Assembly: GCF_000090795.2 (NCBI RefSeq)
Contig: NW_003546374.1
Location: 11,089 to 54,252 of the forward strand
Reading direction: 5' to 3'
Source: Amphimedon queenslandica
Lineage: Eukaryota; Porifera; Demospongiae; Haplosclerida; Niphatidae
Length of the DNA stretch: 43,164 bases
The notes under the pieces were generated by a model. The model searched no databases and was not told where the DNA came from. It was given only the letters and a program-made list of their open reading frames with translations. Numbering within the stretch: position 1 is the stretch's first letter; each line of letters opens with the position of its first letter. Shown in pieces: positions 19,816 through 29,886 of this stretch. The position numbers and the translations under genes are program-made.

Positions 19816-22800
19816 TTAACCCTATTCAAAGTACACCCCCGTTTGGAATATATTTTGATTAAAAATTAAATGTTAGTAATACTACTTTAGCAAAATATAA
19901 TTCTCAACAGTTCGCAGTAATTGACTTGAAACTTGGTAGTGTTACTTATGGGATGGTTATCCAGTGTAGTGCGAAGTTTCCATGCATATAAGCAAGGCAA
20001 AGCAAGCATGCGTGACCACTAAAGGGATACAACGCTATTTCAATCAATAAGAGCTGGATAACAATAAAACATAGCACACATCTGTCTTTTATAAATCTGA
20101 ATATAAAATAATGGATGCTCCAATGAAGTTCAGTGATATGGAAAGGAAACTGGAAGCAAAAATCCCAAACAGTCACAGGGTCTTCTTTGCTGCTGTTGTT
20201 GCTATGCTGTTGCCGAGAAATTTGTGACCACCCCCATCAATGATCTTCAAAAAAAGCTACAGTGTGAGTAGTGGTGCTTCAGTGCTTTGTTGTGGACAAG
20301 ATCATAGTATGTTTTACATAAAATGTTCTCAAAACATTGTCGTGGTATTTATCTCTTTGTACGATAAACACTTGCGGAACGAAACAAATTATAGCAGGAA
20401 GCATCACAAACAAATGTATCTACCTCTTTTGTTTGTGTTTGCGCAAAGGCAAAGCAAAAGATGATTAAGTTACGTCTTCTACAAATCCTAGATACCTGTA
20501 TCTAAAAGCGAAGGGATGATTAATAAAGCAGAAAATTAACTACAAGCTGAATAGCTACAATAACTCCATTCTTTTTGCTCGTTGCTAACCAAAATTTAAC
20601 AACACCCATTGATTTTCCCCATTACTTTCAATGAAGTATGGCTACAGTCAGCTACGCTCTACTGTTCTGCCGTTTTGACAGAGTGGTCCCTTATATCAGC
20701 AAGTTAGTAATGTGATTGTCAGTGACAGAGAGAGAATAATGCATCATTGTATGGCTGCAAACAGAACACTTCGCAGTCACATTTTGTGACAATCATTTCC
20801 TACCACTACATAGGACTAAGAAGACAAGAGTAGAGAGGTCAATAAGTGATCTGAGCTACAGCTAACTTCTAACATGTCTAACAATATTTTTTATGGTAAA
20901 GCAGGAAACAATCTGTGTCGGAATACTTTCTATGGCAGAATTAGAGATTACATTCTTGGCACAGCCATGTTGTGTCCTTCCCGACACCATGAGTCTTGCA
21001 AAAGTGGCAAGGATGTTGTTTGCCCTCTCCTTTCAACAGAAAATTGTTGGATTGAAATCTTTTCCGAAGTATAACTGGATGTCTACCCTTGATTTTGCGG
21101 TAACAATATCCTTGTACTACCAAGGAAGTACGGAAGTGTTTCATAGACTGGGTTACAGTAGACAATGATGGTGATGTATAAGATTAGATGTAAGTGTTAG
21201 ATATTTTAATGGCAAATAGCATCCAATACAGATATTTGTAGTATTTTTGGCACTTTAGTTGAATATGATAATACTGGCGGAGTTGGTCATTACCATCAAC
21301 TCCACCCATATACTTGTTATAATTGGTGATGGCTTCCGGACAAGAGAAGGTTTGATGTTGCCCAGTTTTCCGTTTCCGAGAAACTGAATAGAGAAGAGTG
21401 GCTTAACTGTTTGTAGCAGTAACAGTAAAATGGTTTAGTGTCTTGCCAGACTGAGATGGTGAAATTTGGCAGTATTTCACTTTGAAGTGTGACACTGTCT
21501 CCTCTCTTGGGGAAGGTGTCAGCTATGATGAAAAGTTCTTTCGGTAGCTTCTCATTGTTCCACAGGCATAAATACCAACAGATAAAAGATCAGGGAATAT
21601 TTGAAAACTGGAAAAGAAGTTGTCACAGTACACATGATGATTTTGGTGTTGAATTGTAGCCGTTAAGTCTCTGACAACTCTGGAACCCACACCATTTTCC
21701 ATGGAAGAAGTTTCTTTTTAAGTGTAGATGTGAAACTGAGAAATGTAACCGTTAATACCATCTACTCGAACCCAAACCTTAAAACCTCTCTTTATAGGTT
21801 TCTGTGGCATATACTTTTTGAGAGAGGAGCGACCTTTATATGGGACCATAGCCTCATCTATGCACACTGACAGTGAGGGTGGTACAGTTCTGAAATCTCC
21901 TATCATTGTGTGGAATGGGCGTATCTTATGAAGACAGTCAGTAGATGGTTTAATGAGGGAACTGTTGTCTACAAAATGTACGGATCGGGTGGATTTTGAA
22001 GAAACAGTCTCTGGACATACAGTCAGCTATGATATTACAGTGAAAAATGGGGTCTCTGCGCCAGTAGTCACTAAATGCTTTTAATTTCATCAATCCGTTA
22101 TGATCATAATGCCAAAGTATACGTTCATATCCTCAATGTTGATCGTTTCCCAATTCTGATATATCTCATCCCCCATACAGTAGCAAGCATATTGGTTGGT
22201 TTCAGAGACAATAAAATCCATTAAAACAGTTGTGAAGAACAGCTGAAATACTTTGAGTGGAGAAGAGGATATAATTACCCACTGGCTCTGTGAAATTTTG
22301 TATGTAGACCAGTTCCAAATGATCCGTCCCTTATAGTCAGTGATACTAGAGAAAAATATAGTATACATTCTGTAAAATATATCAGTATAATTTTTTCATA
22401 CATTGCTGCAGGAGAAGATAATTCAAAGTCAGCAGCTGAACAAGGAGAAGTGCTAGCTGGTTCTACATGACCTGTTACAGCATCATTAATTGCAACATCA
22501 GTTGCAAGAGTACTATTGTTAAATATAAGGGTAATTACATCAGTATATTGTTGTAATTTTCTAACCAGTCATGACTATCATCATCATCTTCAAATCCAAG
22601 TTCATCATCAGAACCAATACAAAAAAACATCATTTGTGTCATCATCCATTACACCTCTTCTGCATTGTACAGTCTAGCCATGACCTTGCCAATACTTAAA
22701 GAACAATAGAGCACTTAAATCGACCAATCCAACAAATGAAAGCTCCTTTGACAGCAGCAAAGATAAGCACTTGTTGCTGTTAAATCACTGTACGTAAAAA

Positions 22801-22869
22801 GACGTAGTTTGTCAATTAAGAAATTTAAATTTTTATGTAAAAATACATATATAGTAGTTATAGGGTTAA
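19816..22869 (-). mobile_element. piggyBac-type transposon, inactive
   Basis: A decayed transposase gene on the minus strand (20940-22690) is bracketed by TTAA tetranucleotides at 19816-19819 and 22866-22869. On each side the TTAA is followed inward by CCCTAT on the strand reading in, the standard piggyBac layout (TTAA target, ends starting CCC). The inverted ends agree for only about 10 bases including the TTAA, so the boundaries are likely but not proven. The length between the TTAA sites is 3.05 kb. The 1.1 kb between the gene's 3' end and the left TTAA is non-coding. Confidence 0.65.
20941..22690 (-). pseudogene. piggyBac transposase, frame-broken
   Basis: Minus-strand pieces in family order. 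First is an acidic N-terminus (GFEDDDDSHDW, about 22590). Then SPLKVFQLFFTTVLMDFIV and EDMNVYFGIMIITD (22259-22090). The conserved block IDEAMVPYKGRSSLKKYMPQ with KPIKRGFKVWVRVDG follows (21865-21755), and its first Asp corresponds to a catalytic acid of the family. Next comes YNKYMGGVDGNDQLRQYY (about 21310-21255), with another conserved Asp. The C-terminal Cys-rich finger is HPCHFCKTHG...WLCQECN (about 21010-20950). Multiple stops and frameshifts lie between blocks, for example after 21718. Compared with typical piggyBac transposases the order is complete, so this was an autonomous copy that decayed. Confidence 0.85.
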
Positions 22870-22974
22870 TAAAGATCACGATCATGAAAATGGCACCGTA
22901 AGTAATTGTCTACTCATGGTAATACTGTATACTATGATTGACCCTTCAGAGAAAGTCATATTTTGATCTTATAG

Positions 22975-24037
22975 GATATCAATAATCATTTCCCTCGTCA
23001 AGGGCATATCCACATTGTTGAGAAGGTGGCTTGTCATTTCTTGTCCATGAATGTTAACAAGAAGTTGCAACAGCAAATGAGTCATAAAACAGGGAAGGTC
23101 ATTACATTGAAGGATATCAGTAATGTACAGACAGCTATTGAGACAAAAACAAATTGGAGGTTTATTTTCTTGACTACGATCAATTGAGGGTAATCTCTAG
23201 TGAACGATTAGCTCTTAAAAAGTTTTTGTAAATTTCTTATAGGTTGAAATGTTGAAGTGTTTCTTGATGAAACTAGGACACTCTCTGGTGTCTATTTCAA
23301 GATGGCATAATGAAAACTACATTTGCCTCATTTCCTGAAGTACTAATGGTTGATGCGACATACAAATTAAATGAGTTGTGTATGCCTGAATATCTCATGC
23401 TAGTATTAAGGCCTGTTTAAACTATGACGTTGAAGCGGTTTGGAACAGGTTTAGAAATTAATCAGTTTATGTGTGGACAATTTCAATGCAGTTTGAAACC
23501 AACTTACCAAAACCACCTCAGGAGGTGGTTTGAGATAATCCAGCCGGTTGAAGTACTGAGCAGCTATATTATGTATGCAATGTAGCATTGTAAAACGATT
23601 CAACCACAGTTACGTGTGGACACAATTAAGCTGGTTTCTGAATCGATTTGATTCAAACTGGCTTATTGTGTAAAACAGAGCTTTAGATAGCAATGGCCAG
23701 AGTGAAATCATTGCTCTATTAAATGGGACATATGCTATACAAAGATGGTACCAGCTTTCAAATCCCAAGTGGATTCACTCTAAAGTCATTATGTCAGACA
23801 AGGATAATGTGGCACGAGCTGTTTTCAAATCCAAATTTCCTACTGCCTCATTGTTGCTGTCTTTTTCATAGTTTGAGAAGCATGAAGAGAGAAGTGTCAT
23901 GTGAGAAACTAGGCCTTCTAGTTGGTGAACATGATCATGCACTAGAAATGCTTACTCAGCTAGTGTACTCTAAATCTGAGGAAGAGTACATCAGGAATTG
24001 CCAAATGTTATTAGAATCCGGTTCACATGCTGTCTAA
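22975..24037 (+). pseudogene. ZSWIM-like/MULE-type transposase-derived gene, split by a MITE
   Basis: Plus-strand exon-like pieces. DINNHFPRQGHIHIVEKVA (22975, after a TTATAG acceptor) leads to a stop at 23186. Then EVFLDETRTLSGVY (23251), a frameshift, and TTFASFPEVLMVDATYKLNE (about 23315-23375), whose Asp fits the first catalytic acid of the RNase H-like fold in this family. A 274-bp MITE follows. The frame then resumes exactly across the TTA duplication: codons for LMLVL continue as DSNGQSEIIAL. Next are HSKVIMSDKD (second conserved Asp) and LRSMKREVSCEKLGLLVGE to TAA 24037. The family (ZSWIM1/3-like) is recognised from memory. Several frame breaks besides the MITE make it a pseudogene. 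An alternative is one more autonomous MULE remnant. Confidence 0.65.
23409..23682. mobile_element. Harbinger-like MITE with TTA target duplication
   Basis: Ends AGGCCTGTTTAAAC and, mirrored, AGCTCTGTTTTACAC, flanked by TTA at 23406-23408 and 23683-23685. A 3-bp TTA/TAA target is typical of PIF/Harbinger. Removing the element and one TTA restores the coding frame of the host gene. The interior has AAACCACCTCAGGAGGTGG, a short palindrome. A relative occurs near 31302-31436. Confidence 0.75.
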
Positions 24038-24049
24038 TGGGCATGACAT

Positions 24050-24640
24050 TCACGTCTTGATTTGATATAATAGTTGGCAAAGTACACTATTTCCCATTAT
24101 TGTTGTAATCTCATTCACTATATATAAATTATTAACATCTTTGGAATGTTCTCTGAGTGCCAGTTCTTGTTGAGCTAAGTAACGAATACTTGAGAGGAGT
24201 TTTAAGTATAGCATTTTGCAATGATGTTTTTGTACTTGTCTATGCTGTTGATTGATTTGGGGTACAACGCTAGTTGAATTATGGGCTGCTTGCTTAAAAA
24301 CACCCTCCTGGTGCATTTCACTTTTGTCAAGTTCTTCCAAATTTTCTAAGGCTTTTTTCCAATGAAAAAATTCTTCGTCTACAAATTTACTGACTTGTCA
24401 TTTCGAAAAGGTGATAAGATTCTTTTTTGTCGCAAAGCAACATGTGTGACAGAAGATTCTCTATTTAGTTGTGCGCACAGTTATCCAAAGGTATCTTTTG
24501 TAACACGAAGTTTGAATAGATCTATTGTAAGACTTTCTACTCGGATGCTGAATTTGATAAGAATATGTATTTCATGACTGTTGTACTTCCAATTGTTGAG
24601 AAGGAGGACGATCCAAAGCACAACAAGGGCACACACATTC
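24050..24640 (-). pseudogene. hAT-family transposase N-terminus (TTF zinc-finger type), fragment
   Basis: Read on the minus strand: an N-terminal Cys-containing piece (ECVCALVVL near 24620), then after damage KSEMHQEGVFKQAAHN, and SIRYLAQQELALREHSKD with NNLY before the frame ends. The order (Cys region, K..SxxH near WKKA, then LRFLARQGLALRGH-like helix) is that of TTF-type zinc-finger hAT transposases and ZMYM-like domesticated relatives, as I know them. The catalytic and dimerisation regions are absent, so this is a 5' remnant. Confidence 0.65.
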
Positions 24641-24924
24641 GCTGTTGGCAAAAACTTCTAGTTCATCATCAGCCAAACTACCTGTACTAGATCTAGCTTC
24701 ACATGGCAGATCATCAGAATGAGTTTCTTGCTGTCCAACTATTCAATTGCTACTACAAAAGTTTAAGGAACTGAAAGCGTACCATCTCACTGACTCCGTT
24801 ATGACTTGAAGTTAGAGACTCACTTGTAGCACTATAAAACTAATGAAGCTTGCTTTGTTTGGCAGCCATTATCATGTGTCAATAATTGAAACCACAACTC
24901 CATTAAATTAATTTGGCTTAAAAT

Positions 24925-24977
24925 TTTTAGGGGGGCTGCAGCCCCTGAAGCCCCCCATTCCAACGCCAATGGTATCC
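24925..24977. repeat. GC-rich inverted motif (probable transposon end)
   Basis: GGGGGGCTGCAGCCCC lies within G- and C-tracts next to CCAACGCCAATGG. It resembles the termini of small hAT-like elements. The partner end was not found. The minus-strand frame of the neighbouring gene runs into it after KFKWIPLALEWG. Confidence 0.4.
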
Positions 24978-25640
24978 ATTTAAATTTAACAGTAGCATTT
25001 TGATGAATATTTAGAAGGAATACATCTGAGGGTATCTGTGACAATAAATGGTATCACTGTATTAGAAGGGCATCAAGCCTGTACTTGCTCAATAGAACCT
25101 CTTACAGCGAAAGCCCATGAGAAATGAGTACTATTTTCATGACGTGGTCAGGAACAGCAACAGAAATGTCTTCTGCCAGAATCGTCTGACATTCGTTCAA
25201 AAAGCCATCACAGTCACTACCACTCTCATTATTGTTCAGTTCCCTCAAATCATAAATAATATCAGGGTACTCCGTCTCAAAAAGCTGCTGAACACGTGCA
25301 TCAGTACAAGACTCATCAGTTGTTGCAGATGAACTACTGTCACATAAAACTTATACTAGAAGTCATTATTGTCCAGTTGGCATCAATTTATGCTCTTATT
25401 GTAAAACAAAGTTTTCTGTTCAATTTTATAATCACACTAAATTTATACATGCATATACCTGTAAGATCTTGATAAAAGTAATGAAGAATAGCAGGCTTCA
25501 CAGCAGTTGATATCAGACCAAACTTATGAATAGTTGCAGCTCTCATTGCTCATGTATGATGATATTGTGGAAGCAACGATTTAATTGTCTGTATTACACT
25601 TTGACTCTGTTCAAAAAGTATGTTCTCCGTTTCATCAGGA
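24960..25640 (-). pseudogene. Fragment of an uncharacterised multi-exon invertebrate gene
   Basis: Minus-strand exon pieces. QSVIQTIKSLLPQYHHT...AMRAATIHKFGLISTAVK ends in AILHYFYQDLTG before a GTATAT donor-like site near 25460. After an acceptor near 25345 come a Ser/Thr-rich stretch and RVQQLFETEYPDIIYDLREL with NNNESGSDCDGFLNECQTIL (25285-25170). A later piece is LLSQIPSDVFLLNIHQNATV...KFKWIPL (25045-24970). The LFxTxxPDIIxDLRxLN motif is one I associate with a large uncharacterised family in sponges and corals. Stops (for example near 25110 and 25055) indicate decay. No biochemical role is known to me. Confidence 0.5.
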
Positions 25641-25688
25641 ACCATCCACATAAATAAGAAGGAGCCAAAAGGCCACAAGCAGAGTAAA

Positions 25689-25880
25689 TTAAAATGCAAG
25701 CAGAAACAGGTACTCCATTGGCAAAAAGTGTGTCCATACAGTGATTCTTCTTGGGGGTTCAGATGGTAATATTGATATTAATAATTTATTTTCAAAATCA
25801 GAGTTCTCTAGCACAAGAGAATCAACAGCTATAAGTAACGGTGGAACTGCACCACACATAGGTAATAGGAGCTTCAAACT
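25689..25880 (-). CDS. Open frame upstream of the preceding gene, possible exon
   Basis: A 62-codon minus-strand frame with PPLLIAVDSLVLENSDFENK and LLISILPSEPPRR. It is protein-like and collinear with the fragment at 24960-25640, so it may be an upstream exon of the same gene. No domain is identified. Confidence 0.35.
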   Translation of the reverse strand, partial: SLKLLLPMCGAVPPLLIAVDSLVLENSDFENKLLISILPSEPPRRITVWTHFLPMEYLFLLAF

Positions 25881-26142
25881 AAGATTGAATGATAGTTGAC
25901 AACAGGTGTTGGTGATCTGTGATATTGCTCTTTTTGTTTGTTTTGTTGGTTTTGATAATTAACGTGTCTAGGACAAGAGACTTTCGCACAAATTAAAGGA
26001 GCAAGGACACGGAAGTTGTTCATTGATATGGCTTTACATGTACAAACTAGTATACGGTTACAAATTTACTTGTCATTTTGACAATTGTTATTGTTCATGT
26101 GAGTGGGGCTACAACTCATATGTAAACACGTTTATTATATTT

Positions 26143-26826
26143 AATGGCTTCTGTTGCTGCTGCATCTACAAATGTAAGGTATAATTTATTTTTATTAAAT
26201 TTAATGGTCCTTTATTAAAAAACAAATAAGTACCAGTGTCAGACTGCCTGTGCTCAACGGAAAGGTCCAGGATTATGCCCATGCAAGCAGCTGGTATAAT
26301 GTGTACAGACCGTTGCTCATGTGGTGCAAAGAAAGCTTGTAAAAGTAAAGTAAGAGAACCTCAAGTTGTCTCATTTTCAGCATTTCAAAGAGTGCTAATC
26401 AGGAGGCAAGTACTAGAGTTCAAACAGTATCATCATTATCAACATCAAACCCATCGCAAAAAATACCAGAGCTAAGTCTTGAAGATGAGACTCGACATTT
26501 AGAGGTATAAATATATATTTGTAGAATAGATCTATATCAATTATGATAAATGTAGTTACATCATTAATATTCTAGGATTACATTGGCAGTTTATAAATTA
26601 CAGATATGCAGTCATTAGTTACTGAAATTCTTGTAGGCAGAGAGGAGTTCAAATGGCAGAATGCATTCTTGAACAAGCAAGAAATTTTGTGCCAAAACTA
26701 AACAGTTCCTGCATGGTGTAAAAGTAGTAACTGTAGACCAATGAACACACATGAAGAAGATGTATGCTGTGGCCATCTTTCATGTATTACTAACTACAGA
26801 TATTTTTATAACATTTGCCTGGATCA
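26143..26826 (+). pseudogene. Cys-rich plus P2X7-cytoplasmic-like domain gene, damaged
   Basis: A short first exon MASVAAASTN (26143-26172) is followed by a GTAAGG donor. An acceptor at 26229 joins in phase to YQCQTACAQRKGPGLCPCK, then after one missing base AAGIMCTDRCSCGAKKACK, giving a dense Cys array (11 Cys in about 40 residues). An acidic linker (LSLEDETRHLE) follows. The last exon (26704-26826) encodes VPAWCKSSNCRPMNTHEEDV then CCGHLSCIT and FYNICLDQ before a GTAAGT donor at 26827. The PAWCxCxNCRPM...CC pattern is that of the zinc-binding P2X7 receptor cytoplasmic domain family (P2RX7_C), which in invertebrates occurs on soluble proteins. At least one frameshift and a stop just upstream (TAA 26698-26700) argue against function, but unrecognised introns are possible. 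Confidence 0.6.
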
Positions 26827-26889
26827 GTAAGTACTAACTAACTTTTATCTCGGTACCTATTATGATATGAATTGTAATATTATAACTAA

Positions 26890-27230
26890 GGGAAGCTACC
26901 ATTTCTTCCTGAAATAGGTGATAACTCCTTATCTTCAGCATAATCAGAGTCTGTGATGTTTATTTCTATATCTTTACTGTTAATAGAATATTAATTAATT
27001 GTAATTCACGTACCTTTATCTTCATCAGATGAACATGATGCTACATCAGAAAGATTCAATTGTGCCATTAAGTTTTCACAATGACTATAATTATAGTATG
27101 CCATAATGAAAAACAGTTAACATGTAAACCTGCTTTCTGTTGAGTCATTAACTAAAGATTCATCACTATCAGATGAAAACTCTTCCCCAACTTGTCTGAA
27201 TGATGTTGATAACATTCCAGTCCTATTGTT
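26890..27230 (-). CDS. Possible acidic C-terminal exons of a minus-strand gene
   Basis: Three minus-strand coding-like blocks separated by GT-AG-like sites: SGMLSTSFRQVGEEFSSDSD then ESLVND (about 27225-27130); NLMAQLNLSDVASCSSDEDK before a GTACGT donor (about 27075-27012); and, after an ACATCACAG acceptor, DSDYAEDKELSPISGRNG to a TAG near 26893. The repeated Ser/Asp/Glu composition suggests one protein tail. No start, domain or phase proof. It is tail-to-tail with the preceding Cys-rich gene. Confidence 0.35.
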
Positions 27231-27546
27231 GAAATTATTAAATACTAAATGTGCATTTATACTGAATCATTCACCTCAATAAATAGCTAGATTTTCATAA
27301 ACAGTTATTATTAAGATTACTATCATGGCCTTCCTGGGGCATTGATGTCAATAACTGAGATGGTAAAACAAATGTTGAATCTGCACTCGTTGGTGTTCTG
27401 TACAAATGTATATATACAACATGAGTACTATATGGTTGCACTAAATCAACTCATACATGCATTGACTGCGGTGTTTATAGAACAATCATTTCCACTAGAT
27501 TGTAAGAAAAAACCAATTTTTGCTAACCTCATAAGTCCCTACTTAG

Positions 27547-28047
27547 CAGGGTTGTTGTAATTCTAATTTTAATCATTAGAAATTAGCAATCATCAGCAAT
27601 TATTAGCTAATTCTAATTGCAATTCTAATTAAAAGGATTAAGCTATCTAATTGTTATTCTAATTGTAATCAATTAAACAACAAGTAATTTAATTAGATAA
27701 TGATTGCATTGTTATTGTACATGTACCAGGAGTCCATAAAAAAGTAACTTATAGAGTAAACAGTGAAACATCAGGCATAGTTTCAGTCTCCTCTTTCTGC
27801 ATTCATGCATGTGATGTAACATACAGACTGTTATTGTCTTACTGAAAGAAACTTTGAAAACCTTCCTTAACTAAATGTTATCTAATTAAATTACTAATTT
27901 AATTACAAATCAATCAAACTAATTCTAATTCTAAGGATTGATTTAGTCAATTGTTAAAGCTAATTCTAATTCTAATCATTACATTGCCAATCATCAAATA
28001 ATTGTAATCAAAATGATTAATGACTCTAAATAATTACAACAACCCTG
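27547..28047. mobile_element. hAT-like MITE, very AT-rich interior
   Basis: Ends CAGGGTTGTTGTAATT (27547) and the mirror AATTACAACAACCCTG (28032-28047). Flanking octamers CTACTTAG and CTGCTTAT match at 6 of 8. The interior is dominated by TAATTCTAATT-type words. Non-coding, 501 bp. Confidence 0.7.
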
Positions 28048-28055
28048 CTGCTTAT

Positions 28056-28884
28056 CCAGGTTCAGTATTTCTTTAAAAACTTGCCAATCAAACTCAAAAC
28101 TCAGCCTTGTTTTAAGAGCTTTAATTTCTTCATGCATAGTCACACTTCTTTATAGTTATTTTGACGAGCAGGCTGTCTGGATTACTTCTTGGTCGACCAG
28201 AACCTTGTCTAAATCCTCCATGTCTCTTTCTTTCTTGTAGGAGTAGAAACATTTGAGAAGGAAACTGTTAGTAGCCATTATAGAATTAACTCACACGTGG
28301 GCGGAAGTTAATTAGATGTGTGGACGAAATGTACAAGTAACGACTGTCATAATGTGATGTCATCTTGATTATTTGGTCTAAGAATCAATATGACGCGCAT
28401 CCGTGTCTGTGCTACTTTAAGAATTTGTCTTCAGTTGCAACCATTGTGGTCACTCAAAATACCGATAGTGATGTATGAGCATACAAACTCATCAAGTTTA
28501 TTAGCAGAAATATTACTTGTTAAACTTTTTGGGTATTTTGACAGTTGAGGCACATTGTATAAACTAAACTGCTAGGTAAGTCAGTAGCACGCTCTTAAGA
28601 TACATGGTGGTGCCATCTAGATACCAGAGAACATCTCTCAAGAGCAAAAGTAATTTGTGGGCAGTGCGAACATCAGAGTCCGTAATATCAACATTCTGTG
28701 TCTTCAAAAAAATACAATATCATTAAAAAGTTAATGCTTACTATCTCTTTGATGAACTGGTTGCAACAAAAACGTTGGTTGTGTTTCAGATGAAGAGGAG
28801 TCATTTGTTGCTTGCACCACAAGGAACATCAGCATCACGTTTCACAAAAACTTTAAGAAGCATTAACATGACTTTATAACCAGC
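28056..28884. other. Stretch with weak minus-strand coding signal
   Basis: Between 28270 and 28130 the minus strand has two overlapping open frames. One contains RKRHGGFRQGSGRPRSNPDS, which looks protein-like. Around 28670-28590 another block (AHKLLLLLRDVLWYLDG) is open. Neither can be assigned or joined with confidence. Confidence 0.3.
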
Positions 28885-28892
28885 ACAAGAGA

Positions 28893-29246
28893 CAGTGGCG
28901 TATTTCGACTTGTGATAAGGGTGGGGTAAAGACGGTGTGCGAAGCGCGCCAAAAATTCTTCTCGTTAATTAATAGTCATAATGCTTGTCTTTAATTAAAG
29001 CACACCTACGCCTACAATAATGATAATGACAAAGTCAACTGTGTCAGACTGGCTCGGCTGGCTCTCTTTTCTTCTCTAAAGTTCTCTTTTGAGTGTTTTC
29101 TTTTTTTGTTGTGTTCTCTGGCCTTAATCAAGATTGGTGAAATCTTAAATTTTTAACTACAGTAAATTATAAGGCAATATTAATTTTGATTTAGTAGCAG
29201 TTGGTAGGGCAAATGCCCCACCATGCCCTACCTTAGTTACCCACTG
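28893..29246. mobile_element. hAT MITE with perfect 8-bp target duplication
   Basis: Starts CAGTGGCG and ends CCCACTG. ACAAGAGA is present exactly at 28885-28892 and 29247-29254. The 354-bp interior is non-coding, with GGTGGGG- and GCCCCACC-type subterminal words. The perfect duplication makes this one of the youngest insertions in the window. Confidence 0.9.
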
Positions 29247-29254
29247 ACAAGAGA

Positions 29255-29405
29255 TAAACTGCAGTCAACTGAAATTACCGAATTAAGAGATATTTTATCA
29301 TGACTAATGTATGCAGCAATTGGCAGTGATACATCGAAACTAATTCTTGGTTTTACAAAATGCTCAAAGAAGGAACTAATACTGTATGCCTTGTCTTCGT
29401 CTGAT
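29255..29405 (-). CDS. Open minus-strand fragment between two MITEs
   Basis: About 50 codons open on the minus strand (DEDKAYSISSFFEHFVKPRI then SFDVSLPIAAYISHDKISL). It looks like part of an exon, cut upstream by the small MITE at 29410 and downstream by the hAT MITE. Family not recognised. Confidence 0.35.
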
Positions 29406-29409
29406 AAAT

Positions 29410-29886
29410 TGTGACCATATTAGACGAAAAGTACCTTGAGGCAGATAGGAAAAGTGGTCTTTGTAGCCTCAAAAGTCCAACTTCCCAAGTTTCATTTGTC
29501 AAACAGCTTCAGAGGATGCAAGAGTTACGATTTAATTTTTAGAAAGAATGGTTGTCCAACCGAGCACTCACTAGTTTATATGTGACCATAATTGACAAAA
29601 GGTACCTTATGGCGGGTAGTGAAATTTGTCTTTCTAGCCTAAGAAATCCAACTTCCTGAGCCCCAGTTATCATAAATTTACTCCACAGGATGCAAAAAGT
29701 TACCATGAAACTTTTAGAAACAATGATTGTCTCACAAAGCACTCACAGGTTGATATTTTCCATTATAACTATCTATTTTAAAATCCGCCATAAGGGCCCT
29801 TTTGTCAATTATGGTCACATATTCTTCATTATAATGACGAATTTAGAAATCTGCCATAAGGTACATTTTGTCAAATATGGTGACAA
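29410..29886. mobile_element. Small MITE copy C, split by copy B
   Basis: The left part 29410-29580 starts TGTGACCATAT, and the right part 29820-29886 ends AAATATGGTGACA. Joined at one TA they align with copy B along its length, including GCACTCAC and CATTATAA. Copy C is more diverged at its ends than copy B, as expected for the older host. Confidence 0.8.
29581..29819. mobile_element. Small MITE copy B, nested, with TA target duplication
   Basis: Ends TGTGACCATAATTGACAAAA (29581) and, mirrored, TTTTGTCAATTATGGTCACA (29800-29819). TA lies at 29579-29580 and 29820-29821. It sits inside a relative (copy C), so TA duplication and mobility are directly readable. 239 bp, non-coding, mariner-like by target site. 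Confidence 0.85.
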
